From: Jeotgalibacillus proteolyticus
GTDB lineage: Bacteria; Bacillota; Bacilli; Bacillales; Jeotgalibacillaceae
Length of the DNA stretch: 64,000 nucleotides
NCBI RefSeq assembly: GCF_002926065.1
Contig: NZ_PREZ01000006.1
Coordinates: 1 to 64,000 of the forward strand
Direction of reading: 5' to 3'
The position numbers were made by a program, and so were the translations under genes. Under the pieces are notes generated by a model. It did no database searches and had not been told where the DNA came from. It saw only the letters and a list, made by a program, of their open reading frames with translations. Of this stretch, positions 42,208 through 52,185 are shown piece by piece (the first letter of the stretch is position 1; every line of letters starts with the position of its first letter).

Positions 42208-43992
42208 CTATTTACTGTATTGATCTAAAAATGCCAGAACTTTTCTGTAAACCTCAATCTCATTTTCCTTCTTGGAAAAACCGTGCCCTTCATCCTCCAG
42301 CACCAGATAGTCCACGTCTCTTCCTTTTTCCTTAAGCGCTTCAACAATCTGGTCGGATTCCGCCTGAACGACACGAGGATCCTTTGCACCCTGAATAACA
42401 AGCATCGGCTTTGTCATCGAATCAAGATACTCAATCGGCGAATCCTCTGTTAATTTCTCTTTATCCTCAACAACATCCCCTACCCACTGCTTCATAATCG
42501 GCTTCCAATGCTCAGGCACGGACTCAATAAAGCTGAATAGGTTACAAGGACCAAAGATATCAACGACTGCTTTAAAATACTCAGGATGTCTTCCATGGAG
42601 CAAAAGAGCCATATAGCCCCCGTAGCTGCCTCCCATGAGTAATATCTTTTCCCGGTCGGCGTATCCCTGTTTAATCAAATATTCAAGTCCTTCAACATTA
42701 TCAAGTCTCGGCCCGTGACCCCAATCGCCTTCAACCATCTTCATAAACGCAAGTCCGTAGCCTGACGAACCCCTGAAGTTCGGTGCAAAAATACTGTAGC
42801 CGCGGTGAACAAGAAACTGGAACAATGAGCGGAAGTTCTCCCGTTCAGCTGCCTGTGGTCCCCCATGCGGCCACAGAATAACATGTCCGTTGCTTACCTC
42901 TTCTCTGGCTTTAAAGAACAGCGCTTCAATCTCCAGACCGTCATAGGACGGATAAGTAAGAACATCCGGCTTGATCAGGTCTTCTTCTTTAACACCTGGA
43001 ACGCCGTACTTCGTGAGAGATGTCCACTCTCCATTCTTAAATTGATAGAGGTTTGGAGGACGGGTAGCTGATCTTGCATTGAGATACAGGTTTCCTGATT
43101 TTGCTACCTCAAAGCCATCAATAACAGTAGCTGGAAGATCCAGCTCTTTTATTGACTCATCCTCAAGCAGAACCTGGTACAAACGATCGCTTACCCCCTG
43201 CTGGCTTACAATATAAAGTGAATGAGTCGATTCATCATACTGAACTTCAGTAAAATCCTCATTTTCCACTTCAATAACCTTTGTGAATTCTCCTTTTTCC
43301 AAGTCGAATTTTGCTAAATAGGAAAAATCAGCTCCATGGTTTGTAACCAGGTAAACCAGTGTATCCGAGACAAAAACAGCTCCTGAAACGGTATGCTGCT
43401 GATCTGTTTCAGGTGTCAGCCGTACTTCCCCATCGCCCGTCTTGGCATAAGCTAAAGCATACGTATTAGCAAAATGCTTCACATAAATGAATTTCTTTTC
43501 ATCCGGGCTTTTGGTTACTAAAAAGGTTGCTGACCCTTCACCATCAATAACCGTTTCCTCTTCTTCGGTCTCGATATTATATCCATACGACTTTAAGAAA
43601 GTTGCATCTTCCTTTGTCGAGGTATAATAAAGCCGCTTTCCATCCTCCGAAAGATTAAGATTCATATGCCGTTCATTTTCCTGCTGACGGATCGGCTTTA
43701 GCTCTCCGCCTTGAGGTGACAGGGCATAGATTTGTCCGTTTTCGTCTCCATCGCGATCAATGACAGCTAAAATATAACGGCCTTTCGGATCGTATTTTAA
43801 CTCTGAGCAGCTTTGGTTTTGAAAGGTTAATGGATACGGGAACACATTAGGTAAATCCATCGCCCACAAATTATATTTTCCATTTAAGTTCGTACTGAAA
43901 ACAAGCTGGGATTCATCCGGGCTTACCGTAAACGTCTGGATTCCAAACGTTTGAAAGAAATTTTCTACATCAGGCTGTGAAAATGAAATCAT
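42208..43992 (-). CDS. S9 family prolyl oligopeptidase-like serine peptidase
   Basis: A 594-residue cytoplasmic enzyme. The first 330 residues form a WD-like beta-propeller (repeats such as SPDESQLVFSTNLNGKYNLW and SEDGKRLYYTS). The C-terminal alpha/beta hydrolase domain has the nucleophile motif GGSYGGYMALL, the Asp in GAKDPRV and the His in DEGHGFSKKEN. Such enzymes act as acylaminoacyl- or dipeptidyl-peptidases on short peptides. There is no signal peptide. Confidence 0.9.
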   Translation of the reverse strand: MISFSQPDVENFFQTFGIQTFTVSPDESQLVFSTNLNGKYNLWAMDLPNVFPYPLTFQNQSCSELKYDPKGRYILAVIDRDGDENGQIYALSPQGGELKPIRQQENERHMNLNLSEDGKRLYYTSTKEDATFLKSYGYNIETEEEETVIDGEGSATFLVTKSPDEKKFIYVKHFANTYALAYAKTGDGEVRLTPETDQQHTVSGAVFVSDTLVYLVTNHGADFSYLAKFDLEKGEFTKVIEVENEDFTEVQYDESTHSLYIVSQQGVSDRLYQVLLEDESIKELDLPATVIDGFEVAKSGNLYLNARSATRPPNLYQFKNGEWTSLTKYGVPGVKEEDLIKPDVLTYPSYDGLEIEALFFKAREEVSNGHVILWPHGGPQAAERENFRSLFQFLVHRGYSIFAPNFRGSSGYGLAFMKMVEGDWGHGPRLDNVEGLEYLIKQGYADREKILLMGGSYGGYMALLLHGRHPEYFKAVVDIFGPCNLFSFIESVPEHWKPIMKQWVGDVVEDKEKLTEDSPIEYLDSMTKPMLVIQGAKDPRVVQAESDQIVEALKEKGRDVDYLVLEDEGHGFSKKENEIEVYRKVLAFLDQYSK

Positions 43993-44127
43993 AATTTGTT
44001 CTACCCCCTGGTTTTATTTCGTTCTGCTAAACTACTTCTCTATTTACAATAGAAGTCCTTCTTCATTTCGCTATAAATCCCAAAGAATTATCATAATACG
44101 ATCATTTTCCAGCACCAAATAAATCCA

Positions 44128-44156
44128 TTGATCTTTATCGGATTACAGTGTATAAA
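44128..44156 (+). promoter_or_regulatory. SigA-like promoter of ribU
   Basis: TTGATC (44128-44133) and TATAAA (44151-44156) are 17 bp apart and lie about 27 bases before the FMN aptamer. Confidence 0.7.
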
Positions 44157-44182
44157 TAAGATGTAAAATAAAATATCGTTCC

Positions 44183-44310
44183 ATCTTCAGGGCAGGGTGC
44201 AATTCCCGACCGGCGGTAAAATTTTGATTGAGCCCGCGAGCGAATACTTGTATTTGCTGACTCCGTGAAAACCGGAGGCCGACAGTTACAGTCTGGATGG
44301 GAGAAGATGG
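44183..44310 (+). promoter_or_regulatory. FMN riboswitch (RFN element)
   Basis: All RFN elements are visible: ATCTTCAGGGCAGGGTG, AATTCCCGACCGGCGGTAAA, AGCCCGCGAGCG, TGACTCCGTGAAAACCGGAGG, CCGACAGTTACAGTCTGG and GGGAGAAGAT closing the P1 stem. It controls ribU. Confidence 0.96.
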
Positions 44311-44365
44311 AGGCATCGTATCGAGGGTTCTTTTGTATAGAACAACCTCTAGTTTGTGCTGACTT

Positions 44366-44398
44366 CTCCCCTTCTGAACGACTCAGAAGGGGATTTTT
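44366..44398 (+). terminator. FMN riboswitch terminator
   Basis: TCCCCTTCTGA pairs with TCAGAAGGGGA, followed by TTTTT, about 60 bases downstream of the aptamer. Confidence 0.88.
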
Positions 44399-44569
44399 AG
44401 TAAACGCGCTTTTTAGCCAGTTTGCTAAATTACTAATAGGAAGGATTCCTTTTGCCATGCAGCGGGCAATAGGTTTAAATTCAGCATAAACTAAGGCTTG
44501 TTTAATAAATGAACATCCTCAATCTGCCGAAACTTCTGTAAGTGGAACGGAAGAACAGGAGATACATCT

Positions 44570-45142
44570 ATGAAAAACACTCAGATGTTAGTAAAGCTGT
44601 CGATGTTTAGTTCTATTGCGTTTATTTTAATGCTTCTCAATTTTCCGCTGCCTTTTTTACCCGATTATTTAAAGATTGATTTTAGCGATGTGCCTGCATT
44701 GCTCGCCGCGCTTCTATTTTCACCGATGGCCGGCGTCATTGTAGAAGCACTCAAAAACATTTTGTATTATTTATTCAGAGGAAACGGCATTCCGATTGGC
44801 GAGCTTTCAAACTTTATCGCCGGCTGTGCCTTTATTCTTCCTGTCGCATTTTTCTACCATAAGAGAAAGTCGAAAAATGCGTTAGCGAAAGGGCTTATTT
44901 CAGGGACCATTTTAATGGCTGTACTCTTGGCAGTATTGAATTATTTCTTCATTTTGCCTGCTTACGCCTGGTTTTTCGGAATGGACTTTATGCTTGACCC
45001 GACCGTAAAATGGTATACAACAGTGGGGGCAATCCTGCCTTTCAATTTGATTAAAGGAATCTTTATCACAGCACTGTTCCTTCCATTATTTATAAAATTA
45101 AAGCCCTGGATCCTGCAAAATCAGGTCCAGCCAGGTTCATAA
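44570..45142 (+). CDS. ribU: Riboflavin ECF transporter S component
   Basis: A 190-residue membrane protein with about six hydrophobic segments. It takes up riboflavin as the substrate-binding subunit of an energy-coupling-factor transporter. The RibU pattern LNFPLPFLPDYLKIDFSDVPALLAALLFSP is clear, as is the following GVIVEALKNILYYL. Its leader holds the FMN riboswitch and terminator, so uptake is shut down when FMN is plentiful. The RBS is a GGAG eight bases before the ATG. Confidence 0.95.
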   Translation: MKNTQMLVKLSMFSSIAFILMLLNFPLPFLPDYLKIDFSDVPALLAALLFSPMAGVIVEALKNILYYLFRGNGIPIGELSNFIAGCAFILPVAFFYHKRKSKNALAKGLISGTILMAVLLAVLNYFFILPAYAWFFGMDFMLDPTVKWYTTVGAILPFNLIKGIFITALFLPLFIKLKPWILQNQVQPGS

Positions 45143-45230
45143 ACATAGGGTGTCAGCTGCTTCAGAAGAAAGTTGAAGTGGCCGGCACCCTAAAATGTTA
45201 TACTTGAGAAAAAAAGCAGGAGGATTTTTT

Positions 45231-46466
45231 ATGAAACAGGATCTAATCAACCGATTAACTACATATGCAAAAATTGATACCCAGTCAAACGCTCAGTCTT
45301 CTTCTACTCCTTCAACAGAAAGCCAATGGGAGCTTGCACATCTTTTAGTTGATGAACTAAAAGAAATCGGCATGGAAGACGTAACGATTGATCAGCACGG
45401 CTACGTAATGGCAACTTTACCCTCGAACTCTGATAAAGAACTACCCACTATCGGTTTTCTTGCTCATGTGGATACCGCTACTGATTTCACTGGTAAAAAT
45501 GTTAAGCCGCAAATCGTCGAAAATTACGAAGGCACTGATATTGTATTAAATGAAGAACTGAATATCGTTTTAACTCCGCGGGAATTCCCGGAGCTGTCAA
45601 ATTATATCGGTCACACATTAATAACGACAGACGGCACCACTCTACTTGGGGCTGACAACAAAGCCGGAATCGCAGAAATTATGACAGCTATGCATTACTT
45701 AATTCAGCATCCGGAAATTAAGCACGGTAAAATTCGTGTTGCTTTTACTCCTGATGAAGAAATTGGACGCGGACCGCACAAATTTGATGTACAGGCTTTC
45801 AATGCAGATTTTGCTTATACCATTGACGGTGGTCCGATTGGAGAGCTTCAGTATGAAAGCTTTAATGCCGCCGGAGCTCATATTGAGATTAACGGAACAA
45901 ACGTCCACCCTGGTACTGCGAAAAATAAAATGGTTAATTCAATGAAAATTGCCATGGAGTTGAACAGACTGCTTCCGCTGGATGAATCCCCGGAGTTTAC
46001 AGCCGGCTATGAAGGATTTTTCCATTTAATCAGCATGAACGGAAGCGTTGAGAAAACAAAGATGGAATACATTATTCGGGACCATGACCGCGAAGCCTTT
46101 GAATCGCGTAAAAGATTACTGCAGCGCGTTGTTAATGAAGTGAATGCTAAGCATGGTCAAGGCACTGCTGTTCTTCAAATGGAGGATCAGTATTACAACA
46201 TGCGCGAAAAAATTGAGCCTGTTCGACAAATCGTTGATGTTGCTGAAAAAGCGATGGCTATTCTGGATATTCCGGCAATCATCGAGCCAATCCGTGGAGG
46301 CACAGACGGCTCTCAGCTTTCCTATATGGGTCTTCCAACACCAAATATCTTTACTGGCGGCGAAAACTTCCATGGGAAATTCGAGTACATTTCGGTACAG
46401 AACATGGAGAAAGCATCACAAACGATTATTGAGATCGTTAAATTGTTTGAAGCTGAAGAAAACTGA
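45231..46466 (+). CDS. pepT: Peptidase T (tripeptide aminopeptidase)
   Basis: A 411-residue M20B metallopeptidase releasing N-terminal residues from tripeptides in the cytosol. The metal ligands are in [18 protein letters not shown] and DEEIGRG, and late motifs [18 protein letters not shown] and [12 protein letters not shown] complete the site. The frame is open 12 codons further upstream, but ATG 45231 has AGGAGGATTTTTT before it and matches the family's usual start (MKQDLINRL). Confidence 0.95.
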   Translation: MKQDLINRLTTYAKIDTQSNAQSSSTPSTESQWELAHLLVDELKEIGMEDVTIDQHGYVMATLPSNSDKELPTIGFLAHVDTATDFTGKNVKPQIVENYEGTDIVLNEELNIVLTPREFPELSNYIGHTLITTDGTTLLGADNKAGIAEIMTAMHYLIQHPEIKHGKIRVAFTPDEEIGRGPHKFDVQAFNADFAYTIDGGPIGELQYESFNAAGAHIEINGTNVHPGTAKNKMVNSMKIAMELNRLLPLDESPEFTAGYEGFFHLISMNGSVEKTKMEYIIRDHDREAFESRKRLLQRVVNEVNAKHGQGTAVLQMEDQYYNMREKIEPVRQIVDVAEKAMAILDIPAIIEPIRGGTDGSQLSYMGLPTPNIFTGGENFHGKFEYISVQNMEKASQTIIEIVKLFEAEEN

Positions 46467-46501
46467 GATCACTTAATCTTTAAATTGGAGTTGTTTATGT
46501 A

Positions 46502-46693
46502 ATGAACTTACGAAAGCTAGACCTGGTATTCAGCGTGGTCCTTTTGGTAAATGCGATTCGGATATTTTACATCATTGTGACAGCAGACGATCCAAAACCA
46601 GTTGATTATCTTGTTCTGTTTTTCTCTACTTTAGGAGCTGTTATCCTATTTATGAGCAGCAGAAGAAACAGGTATAAAAAGGAAGATGAGTAA
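46502..46693 (+). CDS. Small two-segment membrane protein, hypothetical
   Basis: A 63-residue protein with two hydrophobic segments (about 8-26 and 37-53), a short acidic loop (TADDPKPVD) between them and a basic C-terminal tail (RRNRYKKEDE). I do not recognise a family. It starts 35 bases after pepT with a GGAG upstream, and is followed by a terminator, so it is probably the last gene of that transcript. Confidence 0.65.
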   Translation: MNLRKLDLVFSVVLLVNAIRIFYIIVTADDPKPVDYLVLFFSTLGAVILFMSSRRNRYKKEDE

Positions 46694-46736
46694 TTTGTAT
46701 TTTAATAATATGTATTTTAATGTAATTTAATTAAAA

Positions 46737-46771
46737 TAAAAAAGACATCTAATTCCAATAGATGTCTTTTT
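46737..46771. terminator. Bidirectional terminator between pepT unit and parR-like gene
   Basis: AAAAGACATCTA pairs with TAGATGTCTTTT across a seven-base loop, with A and T runs on either side. It serves both converging transcripts. Confidence 0.85.
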
Positions 46772-46773
46772 CT

Positions 46774-47373
46774 TTATTTATTCATTCGGTCTAAAAATCC
46801 ACCCAGAAGGTCATCGATGTTCTCTACTTTGTCCTCTTTTTTCTCTTCTGCTGCAGGTTTATCCTTCATAGCAGAGTCCCAGTCAAAATTCATCAGGTCA
46901 TCATCTGATGCTGCTGATTCTGCGCTTGAACTGGCTGCTTCTTCTACCTGAGCTTCCGGCGACTGAGAAAACGTTTGTGAAATCTTTGATTTTTCCTGCA
47001 GATACAGCGCTTCATCAATATCCAATGATGTACTGTTCATTGAAGCCAGGATAGCCGTAGCACGAACTGGATCAGATAAAAGCTGATACACGATATTCCC
47101 TAGCAATGCCTCAGAATGTGAATGGCGAATCCAGTTGCGCTGCTCCTTGCTCAATCCTTTTGGCAAGGGAACGGTTATCGTTTCACGATCCTTCGACTGA
47201 TGGTAGCTTCCAACGCTCTCAAGAACAAATTCAGCGATTTTGCTAGAAAAATTCCGCTTCTCTGCTTCCTTAATCTTCTGAAGCTCACGAATAATATGAT
47301 CAGGGGTATCGGAGGGCAGGCGAAATGTGATCGCCTGCCCTCTTTTTATCCCGTTTGACGGAGTATTACTCAT
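46774..47373 (-). CDS. ParR-like centromere-binding protein
   Basis: A 199-residue protein directly downstream of the ParM-like gene, as in type II partition operons. The N-terminal half (about 10-110) has a ribbon-helix-helix look: RGQAITFRLPSDTPDHIIREL then SSKIAEFVLESVG. The C-terminal half is an acidic, low-complexity linker ending in an amphipathic segment (IDDLLGGFLDRMNK), like the ParR tail that contacts the ParM filament end. No exact family can be named from sequence alone. The array at 48695-48851 is its likely binding site. Confidence 0.75.
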   Translation of the reverse strand: MSNTPSNGIKRGQAITFRLPSDTPDHIIRELQKIKEAEKRNFSSKIAEFVLESVGSYHQSKDRETITVPLPKGLSKEQRNWIRHSHSEALLGNIVYQLLSDPVRATAILASMNSTSLDIDEALYLQEKSKISQTFSQSPEAQVEEAASSSAESAASDDDLMNFDWDSAMKDKPAAEEKKEDKVENIDDLLGGFLDRMNK

Positions 47374-47385
47374 AAAAATACCCTG

Positions 47386-48570
47386 TTACTTAACAGCTGC
47401 TTTTTTCTCTTTTGGATCCTGCGCAGCCGCTTTGTTATTTTTTCTATCAAAATCAGTAATCAATTTATAATAAGCATTTGCCATCATCCAGATGCTTTCT
47501 TTTTCATCCTCAAAGAACTCAATATTATATCCATCCAGACTGTTGTTAAGCGTTTTAAGGTATTCCTTTAACACCATAGCCCCGCCGCCAACAAAGTAGC
47601 AAATTTCTGTTTGTGAGTTTTTCTTCCATACATTGCGAAGATGTCTGTATTCCTTTTTAGCCAGGTCAAGAAGGATTCGATCTGTAATATCGTGCACACT
47701 TGTGCGGCTCCCCTTTACCATAATATGATTGCGGTCATTCTTCTTTGTGATGATATCAACCACATCACGGCGTGAATCAAGCTCTACTCCGTGTTTTGTA
47801 CGGATTTCCTCCCTGATTGCCTCCAGAGACTCAGAAACACCCAGATTAAAGCCCTGTGCCTTATCGTCATCTACGTTTCTGTTGCGGATCACAGCGATAT
47901 CTGTTGAAAGACCGCCGATGTCCTGAATCAGGATCTGTTTATCCACAAGATCACGGTTAATAATTCTGCCGTCATTATCCATTACAAGATTAATAAATGC
48001 AGCAAAGCCCTCAGGGTATACCTTTACTTCATCGAATTTAATATTTACTTTCTGCCCCTGGTATTTTGGTGTTACAAGGAATTCCACCTGGTGAACAGAT
48101 CCAAGAAGCTGGGAACGGAAGCCTACATCTTTCCCTTCCTTCACTTCCCGCAGAGGAAGCCCTGTACCAAGAAGATACGTCGCATCTACTATATTATTTG
48201 TCTTCTTAAAGTCTGAACTGTTTTCTGCTCTTACTGCATCAAGCGCCAAAGTTGCAAAAAGCATAATTAAAGACTGGTCTTCTTCTGATTTGCTGCTGCC
48301 TGGATCTAATTCAGTTGCATTATCACTTTTTGTAGCCAGATTACCTACACGATAAATGACGTTATTGTCCTGAAGGGCAGGGGAGTGAACCCGAATATGA
48401 ATCCCGTCCACTGGATCCTTCTCATTTAATTCCTCAATCCCGATAACCGGGCGATCTTCGCGGTCTCTTGCTATTACATTAGGAATGTTCAATTCATAGT
48501 CCGATTTTCCAAATAGTGCTTTTACGGAATCATTCCCTACATCAACTGCAGCGATTCTTGCTTTACTCAA
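47386..48570 (-). CDS. ParM/StbA-like actin-family ATPase
   Basis: A protein of about 394 residues with the actin fold. Phosphate 1 is AAVDVGNDSVKALFG at the N-terminus, phosphate 2 is QDIGGLSTDIAVI in the middle, and the adenosine motif is YFVGGGAMVLKEYL near the end. ParM filaments push DNA apart by binding a ParR-centromere complex. The parR-like gene follows by 12 bases, and an iteron array precedes the gene. TTG 48570 (giving MSKARIAAVDVG) fits the GAGAGG spacing best; ATG 48579 is the alternative. The surroundings are housekeeping genes (pepT, ribU, dbpA), with no replication initiator, so the system appears to be chromosomal. Confidence 0.85.
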   Translation of the reverse strand: MSKARIAAVDVGNDSVKALFGKSDYELNIPNVIARDREDRPVIGIEELNEKDPVDGIHIRVHSPALQDNNVIYRVGNLATKSDNATELDPGSSKSEEDQSLIMLFATLALDAVRAENSSDFKKTNNIVDATYLLGTGLPLREVKEGKDVGFRSQLLGSVHQVEFLVTPKYQGQKVNIKFDEVKVYPEGFAAFINLVMDNDGRIINRDLVDKQILIQDIGGLSTDIAVIRNRNVDDDKAQGFNLGVSESLEAIREEIRTKHGVELDSRRDVVDIITKKNDRNHIMVKGSRTSVHDITDRILLDLAKKEYRHLRNVWKKNSQTEICYFVGGGAMVLKEYLKTLNNSLDGYNIEFFEDEKESIWMMANAYYKLITDFDRKNNKAAAQDPKEKKAAVK

Positions 48571-48694
48571 TATAACCATTCCTCTCAATTTATGTATTTA
48601 ATGGTTTTCTGTGTTTCTTTTACCACTATGATTAAGAGTATAGAATTTTTAAAGTTACGTCAATCATTCCTTAGTAGGGTTATCGTTTTGTTGA

Positions 48695-48851
48695 TGTATA
48701 CAATTTTGTGTACTTGTTTACAAATACGTGTACTTGTACACAAACCTGTACACATCCTTTTAAATCAACATGTATACACTTTCGTTTACATGTTTACGAT
48801 ATTGTATACATTTGTTTACAATTTGTATACTTGTGTACGTTTTTGTAAACA
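48695..48851. repeat. parC-like iteron array upstream of the ParM-like gene
   Basis: Fourteen octamers of the form TGTnnACa (mainly TGTATACA, TGTTTACA, TGTGTACT, TGTACACA) start at 48695, 707, 715, 727, 735, 747, 771, 783, 791, 803, 813, 824, 832 and 844. Steps alternate 12 and 8 bp over most of the array, a 20-bp unit or about two DNA turns, which would put pairs on one face. Position and design fit a ParR-bound centromere that also covers the operon promoter. Confidence 0.82.
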
Positions 48852-49030
48852 TCGCTGGTTCTGCTTCAGAATACCCCTTTTCCCTATCCTTTCATACTAG
48901 CTTTTTAGTCGGGGAAACAAAGAATATTTTTCAAGTATGTCTAAATAGCTGCTTACTCTATGAAAATTACGGCTGGTGATTTATAGTAAATGTGGGTATG
49001 GTAATGTCGAAGGAAAGGCCGGTGGATAGA

Positions 49031-49894
49031 TTGAAGAGACCGTATGTATTACTATTTTTGACGCTAGCTCCATTATTTTGGGCAGGGAACTATGTTTTAG
49101 GGGAATACGTTGTTGAAGAGATGCCGCCTTTAGCAATGACTTTTATACGATGGCTGATTGCGATCGTTTTGCTGATCCCATTAGCCCAAATAATAGAGAA
49201 GCCAGACTGGAAAAGTGTATTAAAGGCCTGGAAACTCCTGACACTAATGGCCTTATTGGGTATAATAGGATATAACTTTTTACTTTATGAGGCACTAAGA
49301 CACACAACTCCAGTAAATGCCTCATTAGTTAATTCGATTAGCCCCATTTTAATCGTAATTCTTTCAACCTTTCTATTAAAAGAGAAGCTGACAAAATGGA
49401 ATCTATCCGGACTGGTTGTATCCCTTTCAGGCGTGCTGCTTGTATTAACGAATGGAGACCTTCAAAACCTCCTCCAGGTTCAATTTAATGCAGGAGATGT
49501 AATCATGCTTATGGCCGTGATCTGTTGGTCCATTTACTCGATTCTTGGCAGAAGAATGACGGACATACCGCCAATAGCAGCTACTACTGTATCTGTGGTG
49601 ATAGGACTTGTGATGATTCTTCCGATTATCCTTTATCAGGGCCTCCCTGCTTCGTTAAGCACCGCAGGAATGGCTGGAATCGTATATATGGGCTTATTCC
49701 CTTCTGTAGGAGCGTTTGTCTTCTGGAACGTATCACTGCGTTATATAGACGCCTCAAAAGTAGGCATTTTTCTATACTTAATCCCTGTATTTACTGCAAT
49801 TATCAGTGTGCTGCAGGGTAAGCCGATTTCTCTCATTCAGGCTGCTGGGGGTATACTTGTATTCATTGGAGTTTATTTAAATAGCAGGAAGTAG
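49031..49894 (+). CDS. EamA/DMT-family transporter
   Basis: A protein of about 287 residues with ten hydrophobic segments in two EamA repeats. LTLAPLFWAGNYVLG starts the first and VIMLMAVICWSIYSILG the second, and TPVNASLVNSISPI is a typical loop. Members export amino acids or metabolites; the cargo is unknown. Three in-frame upstream starts (GTG 48992, ATG 48998, ATG 49004) lack a ribosome binding site. TTG 49031 has GGTGGA five bases upstream and gives the usual LKRPYVLLFL start. The 270 bp downstream are AT-rich with no gene seen. Confidence 0.85.
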   Translation: MKRPYVLLFLTLAPLFWAGNYVLGEYVVEEMPPLAMTFIRWLIAIVLLIPLAQIIEKPDWKSVLKAWKLLTLMALLGIIGYNFLLYEALRHTTPVNASLVNSISPILIVILSTFLLKEKLTKWNLSGLVVSLSGVLLVLTNGDLQNLLQVQFNAGDVIMLMAVICWSIYSILGRRMTDIPPIAATTVSVVIGLVMILPIILYQGLPASLSTAGMAGIVYMGLFPSVGAFVFWNVSLRYIDASKVGIFLYLIPVFTAIISVLQGKPISLIQAAGGILVFIGVYLNSRK

Positions 49895-50164
49895 TATTTC
49901 TATATATTGTATTTTTTTTAGATATTTTTTTAATTTTTTACATAATAATTGATGATTTTATATTTTTAAATATAAATTTTGTATTTTATTAACATTTTAA
50001 AGACTATCTGAATTTATTAAATGAGTCATTAAATTCTCAGCAACTAGGTAAGACAAAAGATTCGAATGGTATATTTAGCTAAAAAGGTTTGAACGGAAGG
50101 TAATTAAAAGATAAAATTACTTATATAGTCTTTACTAGAAGCACTGCTAAAGGGGACAAGTACA

Positions 50165-50644
50165 GTGATTGAACTGGAGAAACTAACACAAGAAAATTTG
50201 TTGCTGAAAGAAAAGGTAGAGGAACTGGAGACAACGATTCAGGAGCTTTCTGCTCCAATTATTTCGTCTATCATTCCAGATACCATTCTGGTGCCATTGC
50301 TTGGCCAGCTGTCTGATTACCGGTTTAACCATATTCAGACAAAGATCCTGCAAGGATGCCAGAATCGAGAAATTGAGCATGTAGTAATTGACTTTACCGG
50401 CATCTCGTACGGGGATCTTGATGAAAACGGATTTGAAGTATTAAGCAAGCAGATTGACGATTTAACCAGTGCTTTAAAACTGATGGGTACTGAAGCATTA
50501 TATGTCGGTTTTAAACCAGTGCTTATTCAAAAAATGGTGGAGTTTGGTCATTTAAACCTGTCTTCCATGCAAGCCTTTTCAACCTTTAAGTCTGCTCTTC
50601 AATACTTGATGGGTAAAAAAGGATTAGTCTTTGATACGAGGTAG
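50165..50644 (+). CDS. STAS-domain protein, RsbR-like, short
   Basis: A 159-residue protein with an N-terminal coiled coil (LTQENLLLKEKVEELETTIQ) and a C-terminal STAS domain starting at SAPIISSIIPDTILVPLLG. It is like the C-terminal half of RsbR stressosome proteins, without their sensor domain. In RsbR/RsbS the loop after VIDxTG carries the phosphorylated Thr or Ser (VxDT). Here it reads FTGISYGDLDENG, so the phospho-acceptor seems missing. It could be a non-phosphorylatable partner. It starts with GTG behind AAAGGGGAC. No RsbT kinase gene is nearby. Confidence 0.78.
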   Translation: MIELEKLTQENLLLKEKVEELETTIQELSAPIISSIIPDTILVPLLGQLSDYRFNHIQTKILQGCQNREIEHVVIDFTGISYGDLDENGFEVLSKQIDDLTSALKLMGTEALYVGFKPVLIQKMVEFGHLNLSSMQAFSTFKSALQYLMGKKGLVFDTR

Positions 50645-50671
50645 TAAGGGAAGGTACGTGTAGGCGAATTT

Positions 50672-50709
50672 AAAAAAGGCTGAGACAAATGTATGTCTCA
50701 GCCTTTTTT
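50672..50709. terminator. Bidirectional terminator between STAS and dbpA genes
   Basis: AAAAAAGGCTGAGACA pairs perfectly with TGTCTCAGCCTTTTTT. It shares the GGCTGAGACA stem with the terminator at 36357. Confidence 0.9.
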
Positions 50710-50736
50710 AAATTTCCATTATTTATCAGACTCTTT

Positions 50737-52185
50737 TTAGTTTTCTCTTGCTTTATGAACCTTTAGACGCTTTCCTTTTACAGGGGTGGTTTTCATTTCC
50801 TGAAGGACTGCAGGACCTTTCCCGTTTAATATTTCAACATAGGTCGCATTTTCATAAATGGTGATGATGCCAATATCCTCAGCATGTATCCCGTCAATTT
50901 TCGCAATTGTTCCGACGAAATCGACCGCTCTCAGCTTTTTCTTCTTTCCTCCGTTGAAATAAAGCCTCATAATGTCCTGGCTGACCTGATCCCGCTTATC
51001 CATTTTCAGATCAGGCAGGAGATTGATTTTCTCTTTGAAATTGCCCTTTAAGCTCATGACCTCTTCCTTTGAAGGCACCATCCCCGGAGTCAGCTCAAAG
51101 CCGATATAGGCCTCTGTCTCTTCTAAGAACCGATCCTCATACTCCGTAACAAAAGAGACGGCTTTTCCTTTATTCCCTGCACGGCCTGTTCGGCCGGTTC
51201 GGTGAACATAGCTTTCTTTTTCCATAGGAAAATCATAATTTATAACAAGTGAAATATTTTCAATATCAATCCCGCGTGCAGCGACATCAGTTGCGATTAA
51301 ATAGCGAAATTCACCGCGTTTAAATTCATTCATAACCGCAAATCGGTCCTCCTGCACCATTCCCCCATGAATCTTGTCACATGGATACCCAGCCCGATCA
51401 AGCTGATTGGATAACTCATCCACCCGCTCCTTCGTTCGGCAAAATATGATACAGCTATCCGGATTTTCAACAATCGTGACCTTCTTTAAAACACTTAGCT
51501 TTTCATTCTCATTCACTGTATAAACAGTATGCTTTGTATTCGTATTTATTTTTACTGATGCCTGAATCTGAATATCGATCGGGCTGTTCATATAGTGATG
51601 GCAAAGCTCCTGTACTTCCTCAGGCAAAGTAGCAGAAAATAGCATGGTTGTGCGATTAACCGGTAATTCCTTTATAATTGCTTCCACTTGCTCAAGAAAC
51701 CCCATATTCAGCATTTCATCTGCTTCATCGATGACAAGGTACTTTATTTTTTCAAGACTGAGTGAGTCCTTCTGTATATGATCTAAAACGCGGCCAGGGG
51801 TGCCTGAGACAATGTGATTCTTCTGCTTAAGCTCTGTTTTCTGCCTGGCGTATGGCTGTTTTCCGTAAATGGAGATCGCCTTCACTCTTTTATACCGCCC
51901 TATATTGGTTATATCTTCTTTTACCTGTTCTGCAAGCTCACGTGTTGGTGTAAGGACTAGTGCCTGAGGCTTATTTTCCTCCCAATGAATGAGTTCACAC
52001 AATGGAATCGCAAAAGCAGCTGTTTTTCCGCTTCCTGTCTGTGATTTAACGGTCATGTCATTTTTTAGGAGGGCAGCAGGAATTACTTCCCGTTGAACGG
52101 GGGTCGGCTGATGATACTGTAATTGGTCTAAAGCCCTTAAAATTTCGTTGCTAATGGAATAATCCTTAAAGCTATTATTTGTCAT
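50737..52185 (-). CDS. dbpA: DEAD-box RNA helicase, DbpA/YxiN type
   Basis: A 482-residue helicase for 50S subunit assembly. Motifs run in order: SQTGSGKT (I), PTRELAEQ (Ia), TPGRVLDHI (Ib), VIDEADEML (II), SATLP (III), and [10 protein letters not shown] (VI). The C-terminal domain (about 405-478; [19 protein letters not shown] onward) is the DbpA-type RNA-binding fold that recognises hairpin 92 of 23S rRNA. That tail, absent from CshA-type helicases, supports the name. A single gene, facing the STAS gene. Confidence 0.92.
   Translation of the reverse strand: MTNNSFKDYSISNEILRALDQLQYHQPTPVQREVIPAALLKNDMTVKSQTGSGKTAAFAIPLCELIHWEENKPQALVLTPTRELAEQVKEDITNIGRYKRVKAISIYGKQPYARQKTELKQKNHIVSGTPGRVLDHIQKDSLSLEKIKYLVIDEADEMLNMGFLEQVEAIIKELPVNRTTMLFSATLPEEVQELCHHYMNSPIDIQIQASVKINTNTKHTVYTVNENEKLSVLKKVTIVENPDSCIIFCRTKERVDELSNQLDRAGYPCDKIHGGMVQEDRFAVMNEFKRGEFRYLIATDVAARGIDIENISLVINYDFPMEKESYVHRTGRTGRAGNKGKAVSFVTEYEDRFLEETEAYIGFELTPGMVPSKEEVMSLKGNFKEKINLLPDLKMDKRDQVSQDIMRLYFNGGKKKKLRAVDFVGTIAKIDGIHAEDIGIITIYENATYVEILNGKGPAVLQEMKTTPVKGKRLKVHKAREN

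Noticed and set aside
48695-48851. A repeat array that could suggest a CRISPR.
   Set aside because: The units are 8 bp at 8-12-bp steps without spacers, and there are no cas genes. It fits a partition site.
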